Shown: positions 49,536 through 57,608 of the stretch, piece by piece | Layout of the letters: the number at the start of each line of letters is the position of its first letter | Position numbering within the stretch: the first letter of the stretch is position 1 | Origin: an uncultured Acidimicrobiia bacterium | GTDB lineage: Bacteria; Actinomycetota; Acidimicrobiia; Spongiisociales; Spongiisociaceae | Direction: 5' to 3' | Assembly: GCA_958295745.1 (NCBI GenBank) | Contig: OY282370.1 | Coordinates: forward strand, 1,896,548-1,960,547 | Length of the DNA: 64,000 nt | Position numbers and translations under genes: made by a program | The notes under the pieces: generated by a model | What the model was told of the DNA's origin: nothing | What the model saw: the letters and a program-made list of their open reading frames with translations, nothing else | The model's database searches: none

Positions 49536-50960
49536 ATGGACAAGCCGGACAAGGCTCAGAAATTCGTCGGTATCCAGATAAGCCCCATCAGCTTCATAGA
49601 CGAGGGCGTGGACGAGGTGCTGGACACATTGCAGGACCGGGTGGGCGTCAACGTGCTGATGGTCGGGACCGTTTCGTGGCTGGGCCTCAAGGTGGGGCGG
49701 AGCATCTCCCACCATCTCGACGGCTGGCCGGATCACGGCGTTCCCGAACCCTTCTCCATGAAAGGCGGCGCCTACTTCCACCCCCGTCCCGAGTACTACG
49801 CCAACACTTCGATCACCGATTTCCGGTCCAAGGATCCGGAGATGGAGGGAATCGACGTACTCGACATGGTGATCCCGGAGGCGCGCGCCAGGGGGATGAT
49901 CGTGATGCCGGAGCTCATGGAACCGGTGCTGAAGTACGCCGGGCACGGGTCTGTGAACCAGGTGGAGGTTCCGGGCCTGCCCCTCACCTTGGAGATAGAC
50001 GTCTTCGGACGGCGCGGCCCCGAACCCTGCACCAACAACCCCGACTACCGGACCTGGTGGAGCAGCCTGATCGAAGACCAGTGCCGCAACTACGACATCG
50101 ACGGTTTGATGTGGTGCAACGAACGGCGCAGCCCGCTCGACCTGATGATTCAGGGGGAGGCGCCGGCCTGCTTCTGCGAGCACTGCCTCAGGCTGGCCGG
50201 TTTGCGCGGGATCGCGGTCGAACCGATGCACAAGGCATTCCTGGAGGTGTACGAGTACTTCCAACGGGCCCGGGCCGGCGAGGAATTCGCGGACGGCGCC
50301 CTGGTCGAGTTCCTGCGGGTGCTGCTCCGCAATCCGGAAGTGCTGATCTGGGAGCGCTTCTGGCTGGAGCGCAGCAAGGACCTCGACCGCGAGCTGTACG
50401 GGATCGTCAAGTGGTGCAACCCGAACCTCGAGTTCGGGCTCAACGTCTGGAACCGCAACCACTTCAACCCGTTCCGCAAGGCGCAGTGGCCCTGGGACGA
50501 ACAGACTAGGTATTCGGACTGGGTGAAGCCCATCACCTATCAGCACCAGTCGGGGGAGATCTACCGCAAGGAGATGGCGTTCCTGCATGATTCGATCCTC
50601 AGGGACGTACCCCCCTCCGAGATGACCCCCATCATGTATCGGATCCTCGGCTTGGACGAGGCGCCGTGGGACGAGGTCGTCGGGACGGGTATGGACCCCG
50701 ACACCTATGTGTTCGGCCAGTGCGCGGACGCGATACGAGGGGTGGGGGGCAAGGTGCCCGTGTATATGGGTCTCGGGGTGGACGCCCCCCGAACCCGCCC
50801 CGACCAGGCAGCCTGCACGCCCGACATCGTTTACAGAAGCGTCCTGGCAACCTACCGGGCGGGCGGCCGGGGGGTCATCTTCTCTCCCAACTACGCGAGC
50901 ATGAAGCTGTCGAATCTCGACGGGGCGGCCCGGGCGCTCGAGGAGCTGGGTCTGAAATGA
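49536..50960 (+). CDS. Uncharacterised glycoside-hydrolase-like TIM-barrel protein
   Basis: The alternation of short strands and helices (Phe-Val-Gly-Ile-Gln-Ile-Ser; Val-Asn-Val-Leu-Met-Val-Gly; Gly-Met-Ile-Val-Met-Pro-Glu-Leu; Asp-Gly-Leu-Met-Trp-Cys-Asn-Glu) suggests a (beta/alpha)8 barrel like that of glycoside hydrolases; Glu residues at strand ends (Pro-Glu-Leu; Cys-Asn-Glu) are candidate catalytic acids. A Cys-Phe-Cys-Glu-His-Cys motif around residues 207-212 could bind metal, and is seen in some putative glycosidases of unknown function. There is no signal peptide, so it is cytoplasmic. ATG 49536 has GGAGGGA at 9 nt. I cannot name the family. Confidence 0.55.
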   Translation: MDKPDKAQKFVGIQISPISFIDEGVDEVLDTLQDRVGVNVLMVGTVSWLGLKVGRSISHHLDGWPDHGVPEPFSMKGGAYFHPRPEYYANTSITDFRSKDPEMEGIDVLDMVIPEARARGMIVMPELMEPVLKYAGHGSVNQVEVPGLPLTLEIDVFGRRGPEPCTNNPDYRTWWSSLIEDQCRNYDIDGLMWCNERRSPLDLMIQGEAPACFCEHCLRLAGLRGIAVEPMHKAFLEVYEYFQRARAGEEFADGALVEFLRVLLRNPEVLIWERFWLERSKDLDRELYGIVKWCNPNLEFGLNVWNRNHFNPFRKAQWPWDEQTRYSDWVKPITYQHQSGEIYRKEMAFLHDSILRDVPPSEMTPIMYRILGLDEAPWDEVVGTGMDPDTYVFGQCADAIRGVGGKVPVYMGLGVDAPRTRPDQAACTPDIVYRSVLATYRAGGRGVIFSPNYASMKLSNLDGAARALEELGLK

Positions 50961-51019
50961 CGCAGGATGGAGGCGTCCGGGTGGAGGCGGTCATGCTGCG
51001 TCCGGGCGGATGTCTTGGT

Positions 51020-51934
51020 TCAACCGAACACGGCGAGAAGCAGGCCGGCGGCCACCAAGGCGACCCCCGTCCACTGATGGCTGCGCAGCCGCTCTTGGAA
51101 CAGTAGGAACCCTCCCGCGACGGCGATGACCCGCCCGCTTTGGGACACCAGCCCCACCAGCCAAGCATCGGACCGCAGCAGACCCTCGGCGAAGAAGATG
51201 AACGCGGCGGCGTCTAACACCCCGATGAGGAGCAGGAGGGCCAGGGATGAGAGGGGGCCGGCCCGGGTTGGGGCGGCTCTAGACCCCGGCTGCCCGGCGG
51301 ATCCTTCGTAGACGACGGCCGATCGGCCCATCACGACCGCGCCGGTGAACACCATGGCGATCATGGCAACCGTAGATCCCCTCAGCCAGAGGATGGTTGC
51401 CATCGGACCCAGCTCCCGCACCGGTATGCGCACCATCGCCCCGGATACGGATCCCGCCAACACGGCCAGGGCGGCGAAGACCGGACCCTTGCCGATGAGC
51501 CGGACCTTGCGGTTGGAAGCCGATTCCACCGACACCGCCACCGCGCCGAGGGCGGCAACCGGGATACCCACCCATTGGAAGGCGCTGGGACGCTCGCCCA
51601 AGAGCATGAAGGCGGACAGAACGATCATGGCGCCCCCGGTAGCCCCGATCGGGGCCACCACCGACAGAGGGCCTTCACGCAGGCTTTTGAGCTGGGCGAG
51701 ATAGGTAAACCCCACCGCCGCTCCCAGACCGGCCAGGAGCGGTATCAGTTCATTTCCCCGGAAGGGCACATCGGCGCCGATGACCACCGCAAAGGCGATC
51801 AAAAGGAGGAAGGCGACCGCCACGCTGGCGAGGGTGGCTCGAACCGTTCCCCACCGACGGGCCGCGAACGTCATCAGTATCTGGTTGATGCCCAGTGTTA
51901 CCGCGGCGCCCAATCCGAATAGAGCGCCTGTCAT
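51020..51934 (-). CDS. EamA/DMT-family membrane transporter
   Basis: The protein has ten hydrophobic segments arranged as two repeats of five, the EamA pattern, with Gly-Glu-Arg-Pro after the first repeat and Phe-Gln-Glu-Arg-Leu near the second. DMT carriers export amino acids, sugars or nucleotide precursors, or import small metabolites. A charged loop around residues 210-230 separates the halves. It is convergent with the TIM-barrel-like gene. Substrate is unknown; membership in the catabolic cluster is suggested by position only. Confidence 0.82.
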   Translation of the reverse strand: MTGALFGLGAAVTLGINQILMTFAARRWGTVRATLASVAVAFLLLIAFAVVIGADVPFRGNELIPLLAGLGAAVGFTYLAQLKSLREGPLSVVAPIGATGGAMIVLSAFMLLGERPSAFQWVGIPVAALGAVAVSVESASNRKVRLIGKGPVFAALAVLAGSVSGAMVRIPVRELGPMATILWLRGSTVAMIAMVFTGAVVMGRSAVVYEGSAGQPGSRAAPTRAGPLSSLALLLLIGVLDAAAFIFFAEGLLRSDAWLVGLVSQSGRVIAVAGGFLLFQERLRSHQWTGVALVAAGLLLAVFG

Positions 51935-52016
51935 ACGAGCTCGGTGAACCTATTCACCGGCTGGCCTGCCGGATGTCGCGCCGCAACGCTCGCGGGCCCG
52001 GGTTCGGAGGCGCCGG

Positions 52017-52202
52017 TCAGTGAGAGTCGGGCGGTCCGGGCTTGGACTGCTGGGCCAGGTAGAGCCAGCCGAAGCCGTGGAGCGCCACCCCGGCCGCCAG
52101 AATCAGGGTGACCACCCAGTAGCCCAGGACGGCGGCTGTCAAAGCGGCGAGCACCGCCAAGGTCACCAAAGCCGCCCTGACGCCGTTGAGTGGTCCGAAC
52201 AC
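52017..52202 (-). CDS. Small two-TM membrane protein
   Basis: GTG 52202 gives 61 residues with two hydrophobic segments (about 10-28 and 30-48) and a short Lys-Pro-Gly-Pro-Pro tail. A TAAACT -10 (complement of 52210-52215) ends 7 nt before the GTG, matching the leaderless pattern seen elsewhere, which supports this start over longer upstream frames. Family unknown. Its neighbour on the other side is the NfeD gene, divergently oriented. Confidence 0.5.
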   Translation of the reverse strand: MFGPLNGVRAALVTLAVLAALTAAVLGYWVVTLILAAGVALHGFGWLYLAQQSKPGPPDSH

Positions 52203-52477
52203 AGGCCCCAGTTTAGCCCTGCAGCACCGGGCACCCGTCAGGGCCGGCGGCCGGGATGCGGGCACCCGGGATGCGGGGCCGGGTACCGGGGCGCATAACC
52301 CCCGCCGTGCTCTATATTGTGATAGCGAGTTCCCGCCGTTGCGCGCCCGCAGGCCGCTCGGCGGAGAGGGAGCAACCTGCCCGAGCCGGGCGTCCCCTAT
52401 CATCGGGCGGCTGCATCGGGCAGCCCCTTACATCGGGCGGCGGTTGCACCCTGAAAGGGAGAAAGGAGCCCATCGTC

Positions 52478-52915
52478 ATGGACAACGAGGTCTGGAGGTG
52501 GGTTTGGACCGGGGTAGCCCTCGTTTTTGGGCTCGGGGAGATAGTCAGCGCCGGTTTCTTCTTGCTCCCGTTCGCGGTGGGGGCCGCTCTGGCGGCGGTC
52601 GCGGCCTGGATAGGGTTGGTCGGCGGCGTCCAGTGGGTGCTCTTCTTCGTCGGCACCGGGATCTCGATGTGGGTGGTGCGGCGGTTCATGAGGTCGCAGG
52701 ACCACGAGCAGGGTCTGCAGATCGGCCCGGCCCGCTACGTGGGTATGTCCGCCGTAGTTCTCGAGGAGGTGGACTTGGCCTCCAACACCGGGCTGATCAG
52801 GGTCGAGGCCGAGCAATGGCGGGCCATCACCGACGGGGACCCCATCCCGGAGGGCGCCTCCGTGGAGGTCGTGGAAGTGCGCGGCACCCGGCTGGTGGTC
52901 GCACCGGCGGAGTAG
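52478..52915 (+). CDS. NfeD-like membrane protein
   Basis: A 145-residue short-form NfeD: two to three TM helices in residues 8-65 followed by a soluble OB-fold domain (Gly-Met-Ser-Ala-Val to the C terminus) with the Gly-x-x-Val-x-Val segment at the end. AGGAG lies 9 nt before ATG 52478. NfeD short forms are nearly always encoded beside a stomatin/SPFH protein and are thought to work with it in membrane microdomain organisation. The stomatin gene follows after 117 bp. Confidence 0.87.
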   Translation: MDNEVWRWVWTGVALVFGLGEIVSAGFFLLPFAVGAALAAVAAWIGLVGGVQWVLFFVGTGISMWVVRRFMRSQDHEQGLQIGPARYVGMSAVVLEEVDLASNTGLIRVEAEQWRAITDGDPIPEGASVEVVEVRGTRLVVAPAE

Positions 52916-52990
52916 TGGGCCGGTTCGGCGGGAGGAAGCACCTCGGCGGCAACGACGGATACTGTTCGGTCCCGCCGCCCCGGCGCAGAA

Positions 52991-53022
52991 GTCGATAGAC
53001 ACAGAAGTCGATAGACACAGAA
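52991..53022 (+). repeat. Perfect 16-bp tandem duplication
   Basis: GTCGATAGACACAGAA occurs twice in direct succession just upstream of the stomatin gene. It places the AGGAAGAG ribosome site immediately after the second unit. Confidence 0.9.
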
Positions 53023-53032
53023 AGGAAGAGAT

Positions 53033-53980
53033 ATGATGGGAATAGCAGGCAGCATCCTGCTGGCGGTACTGGCTCTGACGTTGTTGCTCATCGCAGCGTC
53101 CGGGTTCAAGATCGTGCGGCCGTACCAGCAAGGTTTGATAGAGGTCCTGGGCAAGTTCCGCACCACCGTGTCGCCCGGACTGCGGTTCGTGGTCCCCTTC
53201 GTGCAGAGAATGCTGACGGTGGACATGCGCGAGCAGGTGGTGGACGTTCCGCCGCAGGAGGTCATCACCAAGGACAACGTGGTGGTGACCGTCGACGCGG
53301 TCATCTACTACGAGGCGACCGACCCGGTGAAGCTGAAGTATGCGGTGGGCAACTTCATCCTGGCCATCACCAAGCTGGCCCAGACCAACCTGAGGAACGT
53401 GGTGGGCGACCTCCAGCTCGACGAGGCGTTGGTGTCACGTGAGATCATCAACAGCAAGCTGCGCCAGATACTCGACGACGCCACCGACAAGTGGGGTACC
53501 AGGGTGGTGCGGGTCGAGATCCAGCGGATCGAGCCGCCGCCGGATGTAACCGAAGCCATGCACCGCCAGATGAAGGCCGAGCGGGGCCGCCGGGCCTCGG
53601 TGACCGAGGCCGAGGGCGACAAGCGGTCCGCCATCCTTCAGGCGGAAGGTGTGAAACAGGCCGCCATCCTGCGGGCCGAAGGTGAGGCGGAGGCCATCAT
53701 GCGGGTGGCCGAGGCCGACAAGTACCAGAAGCTGACCGTGGCCGAGGGTGAAGGCCAGGCCATCGAGCGGGTGTTCGCGGCCATCCACAACGGCGACCCC
53801 ACCGACGACCTGATCGCCATCCGGTACCTGGAGACCCTGCAGGGCATAGCCGACGGCCAGGCCACCAAGATATTCCTGCCGCTCGACACATCTGGGCTGC
53901 TGGGGTCGGTGGCCGCTATCGGTGAGATGTTCAAGGAAGGCGCCGGCGCCTCGTCCGGTTCCGCAGGCCGAGACGGCTGA
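53033..53980 (+). CDS. SPFH/stomatin-like membrane protein (QmcA type)
   Basis: One N-terminal TM helix (residues 4-24) is followed by the SPFH/band 7 domain (Val-Arg-Pro-Tyr-Gln-Gln-Gly-Leu; Val-Asp-Val-Pro-Pro-Gln) and a long Glu/Ala-rich coiled coil (about 185-260) with repeated Ala-Glu-Gly. Such proteins form large oligomeric cages that organise lipid domains and regulate membrane proteases. ATG 53033 and 53036 are both possible; AGGAAGAG precedes them. With NfeD upstream it forms the classic two-gene unit. A strong terminator follows. Confidence 0.93.
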   Translation: MMGIAGSILLAVLALTLLLIAASGFKIVRPYQQGLIEVLGKFRTTVSPGLRFVVPFVQRMLTVDMREQVVDVPPQEVITKDNVVVTVDAVIYYEATDPVKLKYAVGNFILAITKLAQTNLRNVVGDLQLDEALVSREIINSKLRQILDDATDKWGTRVVRVEIQRIEPPPDVTEAMHRQMKAERGRRASVTEAEGDKRSAILQAEGVKQAAILRAEGEAEAIMRVAEADKYQKLTVAEGEGQAIERVFAAIHNGDPTDDLIAIRYLETLQGIADGQATKIFLPLDTSGLLGSVAAIGEMFKEGAGASSGSAGRDG

Positions 53981-54004
53981 CCCCCGTCCCCGACCAGAAG
54001 GTCA

Positions 54005-54037
54005 GAGAGCCCCGGGTTGTCGGCACCCGGGGCTCTC
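54005..54037. terminator. Strong bidirectional intrinsic terminator
   Basis: GAGAGCCCCGGGT (54005-54017) pairs perfectly over 13 bp with ACCCGGGGCTCTC (54025-54037), loop TGTCGGC, followed by GTTGTTTC. It lies between the ends of two convergent genes and probably serves both. Confidence 0.9.
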
Positions 54038-54047
54038 GTTGTTTCAA

Positions 54048-54260
54048 TCAGCGTTCAGATTCCGGCGGCGGTTTCACGACGGCCCAAGCTCTCGACATAT
54101 CGCCGAAAACCATCTCCCAATCCCTTGCCAGAGCCTCTTGGATTTCTTCCTCGCGGTTCGCTCCGCGGCGGCGTCCGAACCTGCCCGTAGGGTCGAAGGC
54201 ACGTATCACCCCACTCCAGAAGGGTGGGTTGGTTGCCATTAGTTTGGCGCCGATGTTCAT
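54048..54260 (-). CDS. Hypothetical 70-residue protein
   Basis: The frame from ATG 54260 begins Met-Asn-Ile-Gly-Ala-Lys-Leu-Met-Ala-Thr-Asn-Pro-Pro-Phe and has a basic centre (Gly-Arg-Arg-Arg-Gly-Ala-Asn-Arg) followed by an amphipathic acidic helix. There is no signal peptide or Cys. It is placed downstream of aapP on the same strand with a 154-bp gap, and ends at a strong terminator, which supports it as the last gene of a transcript. Family unknown. Confidence 0.5.
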   Translation of the reverse strand: MNIGAKLMATNPPFWSGVIRAFDPTGRFGRRRGANREEEIQEALARDWEMVFGDMSRAWAVVKPPPESER

Positions 54261-54414
54261 GTTCGGTTACCTCTGATGCCCTGATCGCGGGTTGCCTTGC
54301 AACAACATCATGTCCTACCGAGGTATGGCGGCAGCACAAGGGGGGCCGTCCTTCCGAGTATCACACCCGCCCCGGCATCGGGGTTTAGCCTCTCGGACAC
54401 TTCGGCGGAATTGG

Positions 54415-55173
54415 TCAGAGTATCTGGCTGAGGAACAGCTTGGTGCGTTCGTTCTGGGGGTTGGTGAAGAAGTGCTCCGGTGTGCCTTCCTCGACAATGG
54501 ATCCGTAGTCGAAGAACATCACCCGGTCGGCCACCTCGCGGGCGAAGCCCATCTCGTGGGACACCACGATGGTCGTCATATCCGATCGGGCCAGCTCCTT
54601 GATCACGTCGAGCACTTCTTTGATCATCTCCGGGTCGAGGGCCGAGGTCGGCTCGTCGAACAGCATGATCTTGGGGTTCATGGCCAGGGCCCGGGCAATC
54701 GCCACCCGCTGTTGCTGCCCGCCCGACAGCTGGCCGGGATATTTGTTGGCCTGCTCGGGTATGCCCACCCGTTCGAGGAGGCTCATCGCCGTCTCCTCGG
54801 CCTGGGTGCGGGTCTGGTTGCGTACCCAGATCGGCGCCAGGGTGATGTTTCCCAACACGGTCAGGTGGGGGAACAGGTTGAACTGCTGGAACACCATCCC
54901 CACCTCCCGGCGGATGGCGTCGATGTTCCGCAGGTCGTTGGTCAGCTCGATTCCGTCCACCACGATCCGGCCCTGCTGGTGGTTCTCCAAGTGGTTGATG
55001 CATCGGATGAAGGTCGATTTACCCGAGCCCGAAGGACCGATCACCACCACCACCTCTCCGTGTTCGATGGTGCAGCTCACTCCCCGCAGAGCCGCGAAGT
55101 CGCCGAACCACTTCCCGACGTTTTCGCAGATGATGGCGGGAGTGCCCGCGGTCTTCGTTGCGTCCGCTGTCAT
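54415..55173 (-). CDS. aapP: Amino-acid ABC transporter ATP-binding protein
   Basis: Walker A Gly-Pro-Ser-Gly-Ser-Gly-Lys-Ser-Thr, the Q-loop in Phe-Gln-Gln-Phe-Asn-Leu-Phe-Pro-His, the ABC signature Leu-Ser-Gly-Gly-Gln-Gln-Gln-Arg, Walker B [12 protein letters not shown] and the His switch are all present. These motifs and the 252-residue length match the GlnQ/AapP polar amino acid family. It is the third gene in order after the two permeases, with a 121-bp gap, and forms the general L-amino acid importer with them and the binding proteins upstream. Confidence 0.95.
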   Translation of the reverse strand: MTADATKTAGTPAIICENVGKWFGDFAALRGVSCTIEHGEVVVVIGPSGSGKSTFIRCINHLENHQQGRIVVDGIELTNDLRNIDAIRREVGMVFQQFNLFPHLTVLGNITLAPIWVRNQTRTQAEETAMSLLERVGIPEQANKYPGQLSGGQQQRVAIARALAMNPKIMLFDEPTSALDPEMIKEVLDVIKELARSDMTTIVVSHEMGFAREVADRVMFFDYGSIVEEGTPEHFFTNPQNERTKLFLSQIL

Positions 55174-55294
55174 GTTCGGGCTCCTTGTTCGCCGACGGCT
55201 GGATCACTGGCAGGAAGGGCGGCCGATTCTACGACCGGGGATTCTACGATCGGGGGTTCTGCGGCCGGGCGCCGGGCCGAACGGGGCGGGGGCT

Positions 55295-57607
55295 TCATCG
55301 CTCCCCCAACCCTACGTTGCGCTCGACCCGCATGCTCGACCTCGAGAACGCGAAGGTGAACACCCAGTAGAACAGGGCCATGAAGAACATCATCTGGGCG
55401 ATGGTGCCCTGGAAGCTCGGGTTGCTCTGCTGGGGGATGATCGACCTGGCAATGAGCAGCACGTCGGTCAACCCGATGATGGCCACCAGGGAGGTGTCCT
55501 TGAACGAGACGATGACCTGGCCCACCAAGGCCGGAATGACCGCCCGCAACGCCTGGGGCATGATCACCAGCGAGGTCGATTGGACGGTGCTGAGACCCAC
55601 CGCCCGGGCTGCTTCGTACTGGCCGCGGTTGATGGATTGCAGTCCCCCCCGGATGGTCTCGGCCAGGTAGGCCGAATTGAACAGGGCCAAGGCGCCGATC
55701 ACCCCCACCAGCTCGTCGAACTCGACTCCCTGGGGGAGGAACGCCACCAGCATGGAGGCGCCGAAGAAGAGCCAGGTGATGAGGGGGACGCTGCGCACCA
55801 GCTCGATGTACCCGGTGCAGACCAGGCGGAAGATAGGCATCGAAGAGGTACGGCCCAGGGCGAGTATCACCCCCAGGGGGAAGGACAGGGCGATCCCCCC
55901 GAATGCCAGCAGGATCGTGAGGTTGAAACCGCCGAGGAAGGTCGTGCTCTGGTATTCGAGGCCGGTTTCGGCTATCCCCAGCCGGAAGGCGGAGACCACC
56001 ACCAGCACCGCTATGCCCCATCCCGCCACCAGGTTCCGCCGCCCCGTCGGGGTGCCGCCGAAGGTGGGGCACAACAGCACCGCGAGGGCGAAGACGGTCG
56101 TCAGCACCCGGAACAGGAAGGGCATCGGCCGCAACCAGACCATTACCGCCACCAGCATCAGCACGCTGCCGATCAGCCGAACCGATTCGTACCGGTCCGC
56201 CACCAGCCATGCTCCGGCTGTCAGCGCCGCCGCTATCAACCCGCCTAGCAGGAGGTCTATGGCGAGGCCTCCTATCGGCACCAGGGTCGTCAGCCAGGCC
56301 GGGGGATCTTCCATGATGAAGGTGCTGGCAAGGATCAACAGGCCGATGCCCGCCGCGGCGCCGGTCACGACCGCCTTGCTGCGGGGGAGGGCCAGCACCC
56401 AGATGGCCGCCCCGCCCAGTATCACGAAGGTCAGCACCGTTCCGAGGTCCGACGCGAAGAAAGAGGTCTCGCCGAACCCCAGTATGTCCATCCAGTGCAG
56501 GATCGGCTTGCGCTGGATGATCATGATGATGACCGGATAGGAGGTGAACCAGGCGATGAGCAGGAACCTCCGCAGCGGCTGCGGGTACCTCCGCTGTATG
56601 AGCAGGCCCAGGAAGTAGGCGGCCACCGTCGCCGCGAAGAGGATGGTCCACGGCCGGGCGGTGGTGGCCGCGATGGGACCGGTGGTCTCCTCGAACTGCC
56701 CTTCCGGCACCGGCAGGCGGGCCGTCCAGAGGAAGACGGACACGGCCGCCATGATGATCACGGGCAGCGCTAGGGCGGGGACGCTCCGCTCGGGGGTGTC
56801 TTCGCCATCCGCCGCCGCCCCCGGCCTGCGGATGAGCTTGATGAGCAGGTGGGACCCGACCGCCGCCGCCGCTCCGACGAGGAAGACCGAGACCCGGGGC
56901 GAGCTCCAGTCGGCCGGTGCGTCGATCTGCAGGACGGGGGGAAGGCCGAAGGTCCGTGCGCCTGCGCCGTGATGCATTACCGCCGCAACCGCCAGCAGCC
57001 CTCCACCGAAGCGGAGCCTGCGCATAAGGGTGGTCAGAGGGAGGCGTCCGCCGATCTCCCAAGACGCCAAAGACCACACGGCCAGCACCGCCAAGATGCC
57101 TATCGAGAGCCATATCCGGATCATGTCGTCCTGGGGGAAGGCCTGGACCATCAGCAACTTCATGTTGTAGGTCAACGCCGACCATTTGCGGCCGGGGTCG
57201 AAGAGGTAGGAGGTGATGAAACGGGACAGGTTCAACCCGATCAGGGCGACCGCCAATGTCAGGGCGGTGTTGCCGGCGATCGGCCCCCACCATTCCCCGT
57301 CGAACAGGTTCTCCCGCATCCACCGCCACGGACCGGACCGAGGCGCCTGCGGAGGAGGAGGAGCGTAGGCTGCGGGTTTCTCGGCGTCCGCCGCCCGCAT
57401 CCGGTCGTACTCCTCCCGCCGGGCGGAATCGGCCAGGACCGAATAGGCCTCCGTCAACAGGCTGTAACGAAGGGCGTCATCGGGGCTGGTTTCCGGGCGG
57501 AGCTCTCCGATGAGCCGGCGGTAGGACTCCTCGACGGCGGCTTGGTCGGCGTTCTCGTCCACTTCGAGCAACCGGTAGAAGTCCTTGCGGAGCCAGGCGG
57601 GGTTCAT
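55295..57607 (-). CDS. aapM: Aap-type amino-acid ABC permease fused to an N-terminal J-like domain
   Basis: Residues 9-70 form a DnaJ-like domain: Asp-Phe-Tyr-Arg-Leu-Leu-Glu-Val start, Tyr-Arg-Arg-Leu-Ile, and Glu-Ala-Tyr-Ser-Val-Leu-Ala-Asp...Arg-Arg-Glu-Tyr-Asp. The essential His-Pro-Asp is replaced by Arg-Pro-Glu, so Hsp70 stimulation is doubtful. A linker and a long hydrophobic middle (about 105-540, eight or more TM helices) follow, then a normal permease domain from about 545 with the EAA loop Glu-Ala-Ala-Arg-Ala-Val-Gly-Leu. At 770 residues it is nearly twice the usual AapM length. ATG 57607 lies one base after the aapQ stop (TGAGATG), so the fusion is read as one protein. Confidence 0.85.
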   Translation of the reverse strand: MNPAWLRKDFYRLLEVDENADQAAVEESYRRLIGELRPETSPDDALRYSLLTEAYSVLADSARREEYDRMRAADAEKPAAYAPPPPQAPRSGPWRWMRENLFDGEWWGPIAGNTALTLAVALIGLNLSRFITSYLFDPGRKWSALTYNMKLLMVQAFPQDDMIRIWLSIGILAVLAVWSLASWEIGGRLPLTTLMRRLRFGGGLLAVAAVMHHGAGARTFGLPPVLQIDAPADWSSPRVSVFLVGAAAAVGSHLLIKLIRRPGAAADGEDTPERSVPALALPVIIMAAVSVFLWTARLPVPEGQFEETTGPIAATTARPWTILFAATVAAYFLGLLIQRRYPQPLRRFLLIAWFTSYPVIIMIIQRKPILHWMDILGFGETSFFASDLGTVLTFVILGGAAIWVLALPRSKAVVTGAAAGIGLLILASTFIMEDPPAWLTTLVPIGGLAIDLLLGGLIAAALTAGAWLVADRYESVRLIGSVLMLVAVMVWLRPMPFLFRVLTTVFALAVLLCPTFGGTPTGRRNLVAGWGIAVLVVVSAFRLGIAETGLEYQSTTFLGGFNLTILLAFGGIALSFPLGVILALGRTSSMPIFRLVCTGYIELVRSVPLITWLFFGASMLVAFLPQGVEFDELVGVIGALALFNSAYLAETIRGGLQSINRGQYEAARAVGLSTVQSTSLVIMPQALRAVIPALVGQVIVSFKDTSLVAIIGLTDVLLIARSIIPQQSNPSFQGTIAQMMFFMALFYWVFTFAFSRSSMRVERNVGLGER

Positions 57608-57608
57608 C

